DNA of 64,000 nucleotides from Ahrensia marina (GTDB lineage Bacteria; Pseudomonadota; Alphaproteobacteria; Rhizobiales; Rhizobiaceae), in contig NZ_JXMU01000007.1 of assembly GCF_001293565.1 (NCBI RefSeq), positions 163,282 through 227,281 on the forward strand, given 5' to 3'. Position numbers and translations under genes: made by a program. The notes under the pieces are model-generated. The model was not told the DNA's origin. It did not search any database and saw nothing but the letters and a program-made list of their open reading frames with translations. Positions 9,082 to 18,793 of the stretch are shown piece after piece; position 1 is the stretch's first letter; each line of letters opens with the position of its first letter.

Positions 9082-9657
9082 TTAGTCTTCGAATTTTTCA
9101 TCTGGATATGCACCCCAAAGGTCGGTCTGATCGGTGTAGCCGTGGATTTTTTTACCATCGCTGGAGATTTCCAGTTCGCACCATACGCCGTCACATTTTT
9201 GAATATAGGCCAAAACGCCGGGCTCGACATATGCGACCTCTTTTGCGCCTGACTTCGGGCTTTCATAAACATTGATTGTTTTATCGGATGCTCCTGTGCG
9301 CCATGGCGTTGTGATCGCTGTTCGTTTACCGGACAGCAGAGAACCGTGTATCCAGCCCATTGTGCCTTCCGAATCACGCACACGGCGCCAATTGTCATAT
9401 TCTTGAATGATTTCGAATGGTAAGCCGGATTTGAGATACATCCACGAAACTGCATACTCTTTGCCGGGGCCCACGCGCATATTTACGCGCTCCGATTTCA
9501 AGCTAACAAAGCGTGGTAATGGCAGTCCGCTTGGTCCGCGGTTAATAGAAGCGGTTTGTTGTGCATAGGCTTGGCTTGCTGAAAACACCGAGCCAGCAAA
9601 AATTAAAGAAACGGCAGAAAACACATTGATGAATTTTGTAAACTTGAAATCAAGCAT
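9082..9657 (-). CDS. Exported SH3-domain protein
   Basis: The 191-residue protein has a signal peptide (about 1-32, cleavage after SQAYA) and two SH3b-like repeats: one around SLKSERVNMRVGPGKEYAVSWMY with PFEIIQEYDNWRRVRDSEGTMGWIHGSLL, the other around KTINVYESPKSGAKEVAYVEPG. Such bacterial SH3 modules often bind peptidoglycan stem peptides in the periplasm. The family (DUF1058-like/SH3_4) is widespread in rhizobia near irr but has no settled role. It is convergent with irr, 22 bases apart, and divergent from the dehydrogenase gene. Confidence 0.8.
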   Translation of the reverse strand: MLDFKFTKFINVFSAVSLIFAGSVFSASQAYAQQTASINRGPSGLPLPRFVSLKSERVNMRVGPGKEYAVSWMYLKSGLPFEIIQEYDNWRRVRDSEGTMGWIHGSLLSGKRTAITTPWRTGASDKTINVYESPKSGAKEVAYVEPGVLAYIQKCDGVWCELEISSDGKKIHGYTDQTDLWGAYPDEKFED

Positions 9658-9818
9658 ATTTACCCCAACACTGTTTCAGCACCGATCTGGAATCGCGGCG
9701 CATCTAATTCATTGCCAATTGTGACTGTTTTTGGTTAATGGGTACTCAACAAATGATTACCAAACTGATATTGTTTGCATCATGTTGAGCGATCTACGCG
9801 ATAATAATTAATTGAATA

Positions 9819-10826
9819 ATGGAAGCGCTCTTGAATAAGACACCCACCGTAATTGTGACACGTAAGCTACCGGAGACGGTGGAAACGCGTATGGGGGAAC
9901 TGTTTGATGTCAGGCTTAACACCACTGATGCGCCCTTAAGCCGAGAAGCTTTGGCGAAAGCCATGCAAGAAGCTGACGTGCTTGTGCCCACTGTTACAGA
10001 CAAGATTGATGCTGACCTGATCAATGAAGCTGGTCCCAAGCTAAAATTGATAGCCAATTTTGGTAACGGGGTTGATAATATTGATGTTGCTGCAGCGCAC
10101 GCTAAAGGCATTATTGTTACCAATACGCCCAATGTTCTAAATGAAGACACAGCGGACATGACCATGGCGCTGATATTGGCTGCGCCGCGCCGCCTCGTAG
10201 AAGGGGCGTCACACTTGTTGGGCGACGATCAATGGCAAGGCTGGTCACCAACCTGGATGCTTGGACGCCGGATCTGGGGCAAGCGGCTTGGTATTATCGG
10301 TATGGGACGCATAGGCGTTGCTGTCGCACGGCGTGCCAAGGCGTTTGGCCTTTCAATTCACTATCATAACCGCGAACCGATTGCTGACAGCATTCGCGAA
10401 GAACTGGATGCGACGCATTGGGACAGCCTCGACCAGATGTTGGCGCATATGGATATTGTATCCGTGAACTGTCCCTATACGCCAGCGACCTATCATTTGT
10501 TGTCGGAGCGACGTCTTCAATTGTTGCAACCCAATGCTTTTGTTGTGAACACGGCGCGCGGTGAAATTATCGACGAAGAAGCTTTGATACGTTTACTGGA
10601 AGAAGAAAGGATCGCCGGTGCCGGACTGGATGTGTTTGAAGGTGAGCCAAAAATCAATCCGCGCCTTTGCAAGCTTGCTCAAGAGGGGCGGGTGGTTTTA
10701 CTGCCCCATATGAGTTCTGCGACCATTGAGGGCCGCATTGAGATGGGCGAGAAAATTATTATCAACATCCGGATGATGGCGAGTGGCGACAGGCCACCTG
10801 ACCGCGTTCTTCCGTCAATGATATAA
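9819..10826 (+). CDS. D-2-hydroxyacid dehydrogenase, glyoxylate/hydroxypyruvate reductase-like
   Basis: The 335-residue enzyme belongs to the D-isomer-specific 2-hydroxyacid dehydrogenases. It shows the NAD(P)-binding loop GIIGMGRIGVAVARRAKAFG (about 162-181) and the catalytic Arg (VNTARGEIIDEEAL), Glu (GLDVFEGEP) and His (LLPHMSSAT). A basic residue follows the nucleotide loop in YHNREP, which suggests NADP(H). The sequence fits the rhizobial glyoxylate reductase GyaR group, but the substrate cannot be fixed by eye. The ATG at 9819 lacks a strong Shine-Dalgarno sequence. A bidirectional terminator follows. Confidence 0.85.
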   Translation: MEALLNKTPTVIVTRKLPETVETRMGELFDVRLNTTDAPLSREALAKAMQEADVLVPTVTDKIDADLINEAGPKLKLIANFGNGVDNIDVAAAHAKGIIVTNTPNVLNEDTADMTMALILAAPRRLVEGASHLLGDDQWQGWSPTWMLGRRIWGKRLGIIGMGRIGVAVARRAKAFGLSIHYHNREPIADSIREELDATHWDSLDQMLAHMDIVSVNCPYTPATYHLLSERRLQLLQPNAFVVNTARGEIIDEEALIRLLEEERIAGAGLDVFEGEPKINPRLCKLAQEGRVVLLPHMSSATIEGRIEMGEKIIINIRMMASGDRPPDRVLPSMI

Positions 10827-10827
10827 T

Positions 10828-10860
10828 GTAAAAAGGCACCTGAACGGTGCCTTCTTTTCT
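10828..10860. terminator. Bidirectional terminator
   Basis: The 8-bp stem 10833-10840 with 10846-10853 (AAGGCACC/GGTGCCTT, loop TGAAC) has a pyrimidine tract on the plus strand and five T on the minus strand. It separates the convergent dehydrogenase and helix-hairpin-helix genes. Confidence 0.85.
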
Positions 10861-10876
10861 TGTGGTGTATTTTGCT

Positions 10877-11797
10877 TTAGCGCGGCTTTTTGCCAAACAC
10901 TTTTATGTATTCGGCTTCACCGCCCTTTGCCAAAGCTTTTGCCTGTTTGATCCAGTCATCGCGCTCGATGCGGCCCTTAAAGGAAAGCTCGTCATCAACG
11001 ATAGCGATATCGGTTTTTTTCCACTTTGCAATTTGACTGAAGTGCCAGAAGCCAAGACCGTTAAGTGTTTTTTCCAGTTTTGGTCCAACGCCGGCAATCA
11101 TTTTCAAATTATCAGCTTCGCCAACAGGCTTGCTTAAACGCTCTGGGCCTGCAGCCTTTGGTTTGGCTGTTGCAGACTTTTTAGGTGCTGCTTTTTTCGC
11201 AGTTGTACCTGCTTTGGCTGCTGCAGGTTTAGCGGTGGCGGTTTTCGGCGCTGTTGTTTTTGCGGCAGTCGTTTTACTTGCAGCCGGCTTCTTTGCGCTT
11301 GTTTTTGCTTTAGATGCTGACGCTGTTTTGGGAGCTGCTGCTTTGTCTGTGCTGGCCTTACCTGTTGTTTTAGGCGCTGCCGTTGATTTGGCTTTCGATG
11401 CTGTCGATTTTGCTGCGGTGCTTTTTGCTGGTGCCTTAGGCTTGGCAGCTTTGCTTGAAGATGTTGTTTTCGTAGCTGATGTCTTTTTTGCTGCCGCCGG
11501 TTTTTTCGCCGGTGCCTTGCGTTTGGCCGGTGTTTTTTCCGGTGTTGCTGCCATCAAGCCAACAGCTTCCGCTGGCGGTGTTCCAGCTGCCGGTGCGGAT
11601 GGCTTTGTTTGTGCTTCTTTTTCTACTGGCTTGGAACTGATTGCTTCCGTTGTGGATTGGGCTGCAGGTTTCGCCGGTGTTGAGGATGCTTGTGACCCTT
11701 CAGCCGAATTTCCCGATGACCCGTTACCAAAGTAGAAGTAGAGAAGAATTAGAATGAGAATAATCAGAATGATAAGACTGATTGCCATTAAGCTCAT
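10877..11797 (-). CDS. Membrane-anchored Ala/Lys/Pro-rich protein with a C-terminal helix-hairpin-helix domain
   Basis: The 306-residue protein has one N-terminal transmembrane helix (about 4-22, almost only Ile and Leu), a roughly 200-residue low-complexity stretch built of Ala, Lys, Thr, Ser and Pro like histone H1 tails, and a compact C-terminal domain. That domain contains NLKMIAGVGPKLEKTLNGLG, a helix-hairpin-helix DNA-binding type motif, and WIKQAKALAKGGEAEY. The start at 11797 is preferred over the upstream codon at 11854 because AAAGGG precedes it and it places the helix at the N terminus. The layout suggests an inner-membrane protein whose basic arm and tail reach DNA in the cytoplasm. 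Similar tails occur in rhizobial proteins of unknown function; the role is unknown. Confidence 0.75.
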   Translation of the reverse strand: MSLMAISLIILIILILILLYFYFGNGSSGNSAEGSQASSTPAKPAAQSTTEAISSKPVEKEAQTKPSAPAAGTPPAEAVGLMAATPEKTPAKRKAPAKKPAAAKKTSATKTTSSSKAAKPKAPAKSTAAKSTASKAKSTAAPKTTGKASTDKAAAPKTASASKAKTSAKKPAASKTTAAKTTAPKTATAKPAAAKAGTTAKKAAPKKSATAKPKAAGPERLSKPVGEADNLKMIAGVGPKLEKTLNGLGFWHFSQIAKWKKTDIAIVDDELSFKGRIERDDWIKQAKALAKGGEAEYIKVFGKKPR

Positions 11798-11875
11798 TAC
11801 GATGCCCTTTATATATGCATTTGGCGCCGCCCCTCGACACCTTGCGGCTAACATGTAGCCAAACGGCGCGTTGCG

Positions 11876-12622
11876 TCAAGTTTTACGCTTATAACGCATT
11901 TTTTCGAACCTGCACTCCAAGGCGTCGTAGAGTAAGATTTGCCCGATAAGAGGCGTCCCGATTTGCGTAATGAGCTTTATTACTTCTGTCGCTTGCAGGG
12001 TTCCCATGACACCGGCAACGGCACCCAGAACGCCAGCTTCGGCACATGTCGGTACACTGCCTGCAGGTGGGGCTTCAGGAAAAATATCGCGATAACGCGG
12101 ATTATCGTCTTTGTAAGGGGCAAGAACTGTCAGTGATCCGTCAAACCGACCAAGCGCTGCGGCGACCAGCGGTATGCGTGAAGCTTCGGCCTGATCTGCA
12201 ACAAGATAGCGTGTTGTGAAATTGTCCGAGCCATCCACGATAATATCGTATTGCTCAAAAATGCGTTTGGCATTTTGATCATCCAAACGTTCCTCGTGCG
12301 CTATGACTTCAACATGTGGATTGATGCGGGCAATTGTGCTTTTCGCACTGCTAGTTTTCTTGTTTGAAATATGATCTGTTGCATGGATTATCTGGCGCTG
12401 AAGATTGGACAGCGAAACGACATCATCATCGACAATGCCTATTCTGCCGACACCGGCCGCCGCTAAATATAGTGCAACCGGACTGCCAAGCCCGCCGGCC
12501 CCAATAATGCAAACGCGGGATGCTTTAATGCGTTGTTGTCCGGCTCCGCCTATTTCAGGCAAGACAATGTGGCGCGCATAGCGCTCGATTTCTTCACCGC
12601 TTAAAACCGTGCCCTCAGCCAT
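11876..12622 (-). CDS. moeB: MoeB/ThiF family sulfur-carrier adenylyltransferase
   Basis: The 248-residue E1-like enzyme activates the C-terminal glycine of a ubiquitin-like sulfur carrier (MoaD or ThiS) with ATP. Motifs are the nucleotide loop GAGGLGSPVALYLAAAGVG, the DDDVVSLSNLQRQIIH segment with the Arg/Gln finger, and the Cys in VPTCAEAGVLGAV. No C-x2-C zinc-binding pairs are visible, unlike E. coli MoeB. Its start overlaps the recF stop by 8 bases, so it is probably translated with recF and dnaN. MoeB and ThiF roles cannot be separated from the sequence alone. Confidence 0.82.
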   Translation of the reverse strand: MAEGTVLSGEEIERYARHIVLPEIGGAGQQRIKASRVCIIGAGGLGSPVALYLAAAGVGRIGIVDDDVVSLSNLQRQIIHATDHISNKKTSSAKSTIARINPHVEVIAHEERLDDQNAKRIFEQYDIIVDGSDNFTTRYLVADQAEASRIPLVAAALGRFDGSLTVLAPYKDDNPRYRDIFPEAPPAGSVPTCAEAGVLGAVAGVMGTLQATEVIKLITQIGTPLIGQILLYDALECRFEKMRYKRKT

Positions 12623-13784
12623 TTTCTTCTCTTTGGAGTGTGCCGTTATCGACGGTTAAATATTGCGCCCGCGTACCAAGTGCATCAAACAGATTGCGGT
12701 CCGTTCCGGTCATGAATGCTTGTCCGCCAATTGCGTGAATACGGTCAAATAAAGCAGCACGGCGGTCTATATCAAGATGCGCGGCAACTTCATCAAGCAG
12801 CATAATAGGAGCAAGCTTGGAAACTGTTCGTGTCAGCATGCCGTGAGCCAGCACAAGGCCGATCAGAAGCGCTTTTTGTTCTCCGGTCGAGCAAAGCCCG
12901 GCGTCCATATCTTTTTCAACGTGCCGGACAACAAGATCGGCACGGTGCGGACCGGTGAGGGTGCGCTTTGCCGCACGGTCGCGGTAACGCAGATCATGCA
13001 GTTGCTTTTTAAACGTTTCCTCAAGGTCAAAGCCGTTTAAGCCTTCGGCCGCCATTGCCTCCAACTCGCCTTCAAGGGCCAAATGGGCCGTTGGAAAGAC
13101 ACTTTGATGCTCCGAGCTGAGCTGTTTTATCAAGCCCGTCAGCAATGAGATAAGTTCATAACGGGCTGAAATAATTGCCGTACCAAGCGAAGCCAGTTGG
13201 CTTTCTGCAGCGTTGAGCCATTGATCGGTTTGATCACTGGGGATCTCATCCAGAAGCCGGTTACGGTTGCGCATGGCTTTTTCATAATTGCTGGCGCGGC
13301 GCCCATGGGCAGGATCAATCGCCAGCACCATACGGTCCAGAAAACGGCGACGATCAGCGGTCGGGCCGGTAAACAAACCATCCATTGATGGCGTAACCCA
13401 TGTCACGCGGCAAAGATCGAGCAGTTCGTCTGCGTTTCTCATCTGCGTACCATTAATGCGGACGCGGCGAACGGGAGTTGCGCTCGGGTCGAGGCCAGCC
13501 GTGCCGGTGCCGATCGCATAATCCTCATCATCTTTATTCAGGGTCGCGAAAACGGAAAAACCGTCGGCAGCCGCCTTATGGCGCATAGATGTTAACGGTG
13601 CGCGGCGCAGTCCGCGTCCCGGTGACATCAAAGAGACCGCTTCCATCAAATTGGTTTTGCCTGCGCCGTTAGCGCCGGTCAAAACAACATGCAGGTCTGA
13701 TAAATTGACATTGAGCGTTTCGTAATTACGAAACGATGTCAGTTTGATTTGGGAAAGCCAAACCTGAGCATGGTCGCCGAGCAT
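12615..13784 (-). CDS. recF: DNA replication and repair protein RecF
   Basis: RecF is an SMC-like ATPase that helps RecR/RecO load RecA on gapped DNA. The 389-residue product has the Walker A motif GANGAGKTNLMEAV (about 37-50), the signature region CSTGEQKALLIGLVLAHG and the Walker B motif PIMLLDEVAAHLD. It follows dnaN by 41 bases and its stop overlaps the moeB-like start, forming a dnaN-recF-moeB unit. Confidence 0.95.
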   Translation of the reverse strand: MLGDHAQVWLSQIKLTSFRNYETLNVNLSDLHVVLTGANGAGKTNLMEAVSLMSPGRGLRRAPLTSMRHKAAADGFSVFATLNKDDEDYAIGTGTAGLDPSATPVRRVRINGTQMRNADELLDLCRVTWVTPSMDGLFTGPTADRRRFLDRMVLAIDPAHGRRASNYEKAMRNRNRLLDEIPSDQTDQWLNAAESQLASLGTAIISARYELISLLTGLIKQLSSEHQSVFPTAHLALEGELEAMAAEGLNGFDLEETFKKQLHDLRYRDRAAKRTLTGPHRADLVVRHVEKDMDAGLCSTGEQKALLIGLVLAHGMLTRTVSKLAPIMLLDEVAAHLDIDRRAALFDRIHAIGGQAFMTGTDRNLFDALGTRAQYLTVDNGTLQREENG

Positions 13785-13825
13785 TAAAATTAGCCTTTAT
13801 ATTTCCAGCGACCAATAGCAACGTT

Positions 13826-14944
13826 CTAAACGCGCATTGGCATCAAGACGTAAAGTGCCAACGCGTCGTTCGTGTCTTCGATTAGCGTTGGTGATCCCGC
13901 GTCAGCCAGCAGAAACTTAACGTCAGAGCCGGATAGTTGATTTGCGATATCCAGCAAATAGCGGGCGTTAAAGCCGATTTCCATCGGGTCTGCATCATAG
14001 CTGACGGCGAGCTCTTCGGTTGCCGATCCTGAATCGGGGTTATTGACCGATAATGTCAGTGTGCCGTCGGATAGGGCGAGTTTAACTGCCCGTCCACGTT
14101 CACTGGAGACGGTCGACACACGGTCAACCGCGTCCGTAAATGTTTTGCGCTCGACCTGCATGGCTTTGTCATTGCCTTGCGGGATAACACGCTGATAATC
14201 AGGAAACGTTCCGTCGATCAGCTTGGACGTTAAAACCACGGCACCGATTGTCATACGAATCTTGCTGTCTGAAAGTTCGATGATCACTGCAACATCGGGA
14301 TTGTCGACAAGCTTTTGCAACTCGCCAACTGTTTTGCGCGGGATAATAATGCCCGGCATGTTTTCCGAACCGTCCGGTGCTTCTGTTTCGCAGCGGGCGA
14401 GGCGGTGGCCGTCTGTTGCCACTGCACGCAGCACAATCTTACCGTCATTTTCGGCGCTGTGAATGAAGATACCGTTCAGATAATAACGGGTTTCTTCCGT
14501 TGAAATTGCAAACTGTGTGCGTTCGATGAGACGGCGCATCGTGGCGCTGTCTAAGCGGAATGTGTGGCTGAATTCACCTGCGGCCAACTGGGGAAAATCA
14601 GATTGCGGCAAGCATTGTAGTTTGAAATTTGAACGGCCGGAAGCGACAGTCATTGTTGAACCTTCCGGGTCAACTGAAAGCATAACTTCAGAGCCGTCAG
14701 GCAGCTTGCGCACAATGTCATAAAGAAGATGCGCGGGCACTGTTGTTGCGCCGGCTTGTTCAATTTGGGCAGGCGTTGCTTCAGTAATTTCCAGATCGAG
14801 GTCTGTTGCCTTCATTTCAAGGCTGGCGCCTTCGGCATTTAAAAGCACGTTTGAAAGAATTGGTATCGTATTGCGACGTTCTACAACACGGTGAACATGA
14901 TTAAGTGATTTGAGAAGATTTGCTCGCTCGAGTGTCACACGCAT
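13826..14944 (-). CDS. dnaN: DNA polymerase III beta subunit (sliding clamp)
   Basis: The 372-residue protein is the replicative sliding clamp. It has the three repeated clamp domains, begins MRVTLERANLLKSLNHVHRVVERRNTIPIL and ends with ALYVLMPMRV, the conserved C-terminal edge that binds partner proteins. It lies downstream of dnaA on the same strand but is separated by about 215 bases and a terminator, so it probably has its own promoter in 14945-15116. recF follows closely. Confidence 0.96.
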   Translation of the reverse strand: MRVTLERANLLKSLNHVHRVVERRNTIPILSNVLLNAEGASLEMKATDLDLEITEATPAQIEQAGATTVPAHLLYDIVRKLPDGSEVMLSVDPEGSTMTVASGRSNFKLQCLPQSDFPQLAAGEFSHTFRLDSATMRRLIERTQFAISTEETRYYLNGIFIHSAENDGKIVLRAVATDGHRLARCETEAPDGSENMPGIIIPRKTVGELQKLVDNPDVAVIIELSDSKIRMTIGAVVLTSKLIDGTFPDYQRVIPQGNDKAMQVERKTFTDAVDRVSTVSSERGRAVKLALSDGTLTLSVNNPDSGSATEELAVSYDADPMEIGFNARYLLDIANQLSGSDVKFLLADAGSPTLIEDTNDALALYVLMPMRV

Positions 14945-15116
14945 GGCGTTCGTCCATTGGTCAATTCAGAATAATGATCGCCCGCAGTCATGAAAACCAC
15001 GCAGGCGTTTGGACGCTGAATGTGGCGCTTTACCAGCCTAAATGCAAGCTTGAGCGGGCTTGCAAAGGCGCTAAAAAAGCAAAGTTTGGGGAAAACTGGT
15101 CTAAACGCATCAATTG

Positions 15117-15143
15117 AAAAAGCCGCCCCTTGGGAGCGGCCTT
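15117..15143 (-). terminator. Rho-independent terminator after dnaA
   Basis: Read on the minus strand, a GCCGCTCCC/GGGGCGGC stem with a short loop runs into TTTTT. It lies 17 bases after the dnaA stop codon and separates dnaA from dnaN. Confidence 0.85.
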
Positions 15144-15159
15144 ATCTTTTTGCCAAAGC

Positions 15160-16785
15160 TTATTCTTCGATCAGGCGGCGCAGCAATTCCAGTTCTTTGG
15201 AAAGGTTGGTGTCTGCTGTCTTCATCTGCTCAACTTTGCGCACAGCGTGAAGCACAGTGGTGTGATCACGACCGCCAAAACGCCGTCCGATTTCAGGCAA
15301 TGAGCGCGGTGTCATGATCTTTGACAGATACATAGCTATCTGTCGTGGCCGGACCACTGTACGTGTGCGCCGATTTGAGAGCATCTCGTTGCGCGGGACA
15401 TTAAAGTGCTGGGCAACCACGCGCTGAATATCTTCAATACGCACTTTTTTACGTTCTTCCGCGCGGGTCAAATGACCAAGAATATCGTCAACACGGTCCA
15501 GTGATATGTTCTGCTCAAATGATTGGCGGAAAATCAGCTGGTTGAAAGCACCTTCGAGTTCACGGAAGCTTGATGAGACTGTCTTGGCGACATGTTGCAG
15601 GACATCTTCGGAAATGTTGAGTGTGGCATCGTCTTTGCGCGCATCTTCCAAGCGCTTTTGAAGCATGGCATGGCGCATTTGATAATCAGGTGTTTCAATT
15701 TCCAAGGAAACCCCACCCTTAAGGCGTGAGCGAACACGCGGGTCAAGCGATTCAAGCTCTGAAGGCGGGCGATCAGCCGCCACAACAACCTGCTTTGCAC
15801 TATCGAGCAGTGTATTGATCAGGTGGCAGAACTCAGATTGAATTTTCTCGCCCTGAAGAAACTGCATGTCATCGATGATAAGAAGATCAATTTCATTAAG
15901 GGCGTCTTTGAATACCAGTGCCTTGCTATCGCGGATAGCGCTGGCAAAACGCCACATGAAATATTCAGCAGTCAGATATACAACGCGCTGGTTCGGATTT
16001 TTTGCTTTCGCTGCATTGGCAATCGCTTGTAGAAGGTGCGTTTTGCCAAGCCCCACTGAAGAATAGAAGAAAAGCGGATTAAAGCGTGCTGCATTTGCAC
16101 CTTTATCAACGGCGGTACGGGCAGCAGCAAGACAGACATTGTTGGACGGGCCTTCGATGAAGTTATCGAATGTATAACGGCTATCAATGGGAGAGCCGAG
16201 AACAGTGCCACGCGCAGCCTGTTCCTGTGCGGTACCCATAATAGCTGCCTTGTTCAGCATTGATCCTGGCATGACCGGATGCTTGCTGTTTGGCGCTGTT
16301 GTTTTTGCCATTTGCTCTTTGGAAGCGACAGCTTTGCTCGCATTGGCGCGAACGGCGCTGCGTACAACAACATCAACCTTTAGGACGCTCGGCTCTTCTT
16401 TTTGCCAAAGTGCCAGCATGTCATCAAGATAGTGGCTGTTGATCCAAGTGCGCAGAAAGGGGGTCGGAACCGATATGGTGATAACGCTGCTGCTGGATTG
16501 CTCGAGCTTTGCGCGTCCAAACCAGCTTTGAAAGACCTCAGCGCCGATCTTGGCTTTGAGCAGTTGGCAAACACGGTCAAAAATGCGTGATTGCTGCTTA
16601 TTGGACACGTCCAATGTTTCGTCCTGAATTGCCGCTTCCTCTGCAGCTTTTGCGTCTGTCATCGAACCGAGCCCCTCTGTCGCACCGCATTCCTTGGGCT
16701 GCGAAATCCGGACATGTTTGGAAACCAGTTCTCCGATATTCATAGTCTCTGGTTTATCCGATTTCTTTGCGCCGTTTAAATGCAT
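15160..16785 (-). CDS. dnaA: Chromosomal replication initiator DnaA
   Basis: DnaA opens the replication origin and is an AAA+ ATPase. The 541-residue protein has an extended N-terminal segment before domain I ([23 protein letters not shown]), Walker A SVGLGKTH (243-250), Walker B LLIIDD (301-306), the arginine-finger region [11 protein letters not shown], and the DNA-binding domain IV signature with [17 protein letters not shown] and [20 protein letters not shown]. The ATG at 16785 follows AAGGAACTT. The first 45-60 residues are outside the usual DnaA core; a second ATG at codon 15 is possible. The gene lies beside rpsT, as in other Rhizobiales. Confidence 0.96.
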   Translation of the reverse strand: MHLNGAKKSDKPETMNIGELVSKHVRISQPKECGATEGLGSMTDAKAAEEAAIQDETLDVSNKQQSRIFDRVCQLLKAKIGAEVFQSWFGRAKLEQSSSSVITISVPTPFLRTWINSHYLDDMLALWQKEEPSVLKVDVVVRSAVRANASKAVASKEQMAKTTAPNSKHPVMPGSMLNKAAIMGTAQEQAARGTVLGSPIDSRYTFDNFIEGPSNNVCLAAARTAVDKGANAARFNPLFFYSSVGLGKTHLLQAIANAAKAKNPNQRVVYLTAEYFMWRFASAIRDSKALVFKDALNEIDLLIIDDMQFLQGEKIQSEFCHLINTLLDSAKQVVVAADRPPSELESLDPRVRSRLKGGVSLEIETPDYQMRHAMLQKRLEDARKDDATLNISEDVLQHVAKTVSSSFRELEGAFNQLIFRQSFEQNISLDRVDDILGHLTRAEERKKVRIEDIQRVVAQHFNVPRNEMLSNRRTRTVVRPRQIAMYLSKIMTPRSLPEIGRRFGGRDHTTVLHAVRKVEQMKTADTNLSKELELLRRLIEE

Positions 16786-17454
16786 TGTGCGAAGTTCCTT
16801 TATTTAATTTATTGCCGCTATCAGCCGTTTCTTTTTATTCTTGCCGACCCCCATCGGCGCATGATCTCCAAATTTAGGATGCAGAAATCCGGTCGCAAAA
16901 TCGTAGATTTCACGTGTTAAACTGCATATCATTAGTGGCAATGATCGAATGTAACCGATCCAGGCAGAGAAGCGCTCATTGTTCGTGCAAGCAAATTTTT
17001 TGCTCGCCTCATTCAGGATCCCCACCCTGAATGCCCCGTTAAGGTCTCTCGTTCTGTGGATAGAGATATACCGCTAAGAGCAGGTTGTGATCAAGACGCG
17101 TTTACTCAAATTTAACGAATCAAAAGGCTTGATAAATACCTCAAAATCGGACTCACCAAGGCCGTTTTTGGCTAAATGTTTGGGATTCCACAATTTCTTT
17201 TTTAAGCGGTTTGGTTGGGCCTGCTCAGAAAAAAATTTATAAAAATTAGCTTGACTCTTACATGGTCTGAAAGACTCACTTTGAAGGGCCTTTTGTTAAG
17301 TGTGCGTCATTCTAAGCTGTTGATTTTTAATAATAAATATTTTTCATCCGGATTCAGTGTGACATTTCAATGACATAGTGAAAAGCCTGACTGGTTACCT
17401 TAGGAGAGTGTTTGCCGGCTATTTATTGTGATGTTCGAAAGAGTGCGGCGCAAC
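16786..17454. promoter_or_regulatory. dnaA upstream region with a GANTC cluster
   Basis: This 670-base non-coding stretch lies between dnaA and the rpsT terminator. It holds six GANTC sites at 17117, 17150, 17184, 17253, 17273 and 17351, against about one expected. GANTC is the CcrM methylation site that times dnaA transcription in Caulobacter and relatives. It also has a DnaA-box-like TGTGGATAG at 17055-17063 (8 of 9 bases of the complement of TTATCCACA) and an A+T-rich block near 17319-17349. In characterised Rhizobiales the origin is near hemE, not dnaA, so I call it a dnaA control region, not an origin. Confidence 0.6.
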
Positions 17455-17482
17455 AAAAAACCCGACCAAAATGGCCGGGTTT
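17455..17482 (-). terminator. Rho-independent terminator after rpsT
   Basis: On the minus strand AAACCCGGCC and GGTCGGGTTT pair (one wobble) around ATTTT and run into T residues, 25 bases after the rpsT stop codon. Confidence 0.85.
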
Positions 17483-17507
17483 AATGTAAGAAAATATGTA
17501 TCAGAAA

Positions 17508-17774
17508 TTAAGCTGAAATTGCCTTAATGCGTGACGCCAAGCGCGACACTTTACGTGATGCTGTGTTCTTGTGGTAAACGCCTTTACCTGCCGCGCGCAT
17601 CAATTCAGGCTGCGCAGCTTTAAGAGCTTCAGCAGCGGCGCTCTTATCGCCTGAAGAAATTGCTTCTTCAACCTTACGTAGGAATGTACGAACACGGGAA
17701 CGGCGCGCAGAATTTACTTCAGTGCGGCGAGCGATTTTGCGTGTCGCTTTTTTAGCGGATGGTGTGTTTGCCAT
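17508..17774 (-). CDS. rpsT: 30S ribosomal protein S20
   Basis: This 88-residue basic protein binds 16S rRNA early in 30S assembly. It starts [21 protein letters not shown] and has the typical three-helix pattern with [15 protein letters not shown] and the C-terminal [20 protein letters not shown]. It stands alone between the enoyl-CoA hydratase gene and dnaA and has its own terminator. The 190 bases upstream (17775-17963) carry its promoter region, in which I see no further gene. Confidence 0.96.
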   Translation of the reverse strand: MANTPSAKKATRKIARRTEVNSARRSRVRTFLRKVEEAISSGDKSAAAEALKAAQPELMRAAGKGVYHKNTASRKVSRLASRIKAISA

Positions 17775-17963
17775 AGTTGCCTCAAATTGTCGTTCACTTG
17801 AACGAATAAACCTTAGCCAGCTTGCGAATCTTTATGAAACGAATGTGGCGCAAAAAAACAGTATGGCGACCAATGGCCGCCAAGTTGAAGCTGCTATAAT
17901 ACCAATGTTCTTGTACGTCAACGGTTTTTGCACATTGAAGTATCATGCAGCGACAATTGTTCA

Positions 17964-18737
17964 CTAGCGGTTTTTAAACGAAGGCGAACGCTTTTCAATA
18001 AAAGCTGTCATTCCTTCTTTTTGGTCCTCCAGCGCGAAAGTTGAATGGAAGACGCGTCGTTCAAAGCGCAGCCCCTCTTCGAGCGTTGTCTCATAAGCGC
18101 GGTTGACCGCTTCTTTGGCAAGCATGACTGACGGAAGGGAATAATCGGCAATCTTTTGCGCTGTGCTAATCGCCTCCTCCAAAAGCTCTCCATCGGCAAC
18201 CACGCGCGATACAAGCCCGCAGCTCTCTGCCTCGTCAGCATTCATCATCCGGCCGGTTAAAATCATATCCATTGCTTTTGCTTTGCCAACAAAACGCGCA
18301 AGCCTTTGAGTGCCGCCAATACCAGGCAGAATACCCAAGGTTATTTCCGGTTGGCCGAATTTGGCGCTGCGGCCCGCGATGATAAAGTCACACATCATGG
18401 CGAGTTCACATCCGCCGCCAAGCGCATAACCGGAGACTGCCGCGATGATCGGCTTGCGAATGGCCGGAATTCCAAGCCAGCCCGCCATCGTGTCTGCCAG
18501 AAAAGCCTCAGCGAAATCCAGCTCCTGCATTTCCTTAATATCGGCGCCGGCCGCAAAAGCTTTTTCCGACCCTGTGATGACAATGGCGCCCACTTTTGCG
18601 TCTTCATCAAATTCGGAAAGCGCCTTGCTGAGTTCTTCAAGCAAAGCGGAGTTTAGCGCATTGAGTGCTTTTGGCCGGTCAAGCGTGATGAGGCCCGCAC
18701 GGCCGCGCTTTTCGACATTTATATTCTTATAGGCCAT
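17964..18737 (-). CDS. Enoyl-CoA hydratase
   Basis: The 257-residue crotonase-family enzyme adds water to trans-2-enoyl-CoA in beta-oxidation. The oxyanion-hole segments are [11 protein letters not shown] and [13 protein letters not shown], and the two catalytic glutamates fit GGGCELA and [20 protein letters not shown]. The C-terminal helix ends [10 protein letters not shown]. Length and motifs match the short-chain enoyl-CoA hydratase (FadB1/EchA8 type) that rhizobia keep next to rpsT and mutM. The chain-length preference is not visible. Confidence 0.9.
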   Translation of the reverse strand: MAYKNINVEKRGRAGLITLDRPKALNALNSALLEELSKALSEFDEDAKVGAIVITGSEKAFAAGADIKEMQELDFAEAFLADTMAGWLGIPAIRKPIIAAVSGYALGGGCELAMMCDFIIAGRSAKFGQPEITLGILPGIGGTQRLARFVGKAKAMDMILTGRMMNADEAESCGLVSRVVADGELLEEAISTAQKIADYSLPSVMLAKEAVNRAYETTLEEGLRFERRVFHSTFALEDQKEGMTAFIEKRSPSFKNR

Positions 18738-18793
18738 TGGAGTTCCTTCTTTGTGAGCTCTAAATTAAGTGTGTTGCCAAACGCTGTGCCTCA

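Noticed and set aside
11130..11735. 201-residue plus-strand open frame of Ala/Val/Phe/Leu
   Set aside because: It is the antisense of the Ala/Lys/Pro-rich arm, whose biased codons keep the opposite strand open.
16804..17025. 73-residue open frame directly upstream of dnaA on the same strand
   Set aside because: It begins with GTG and no good ribosome binding site, has an unlikely composition and no recognisable domain.
17055..17063. DnaA-box-like TGTGGATAG as evidence of an origin
   Set aside because: Only one near-match was found, and characterised Rhizobiales origins lie near hemE; a regulatory box for dnaA is as likely.
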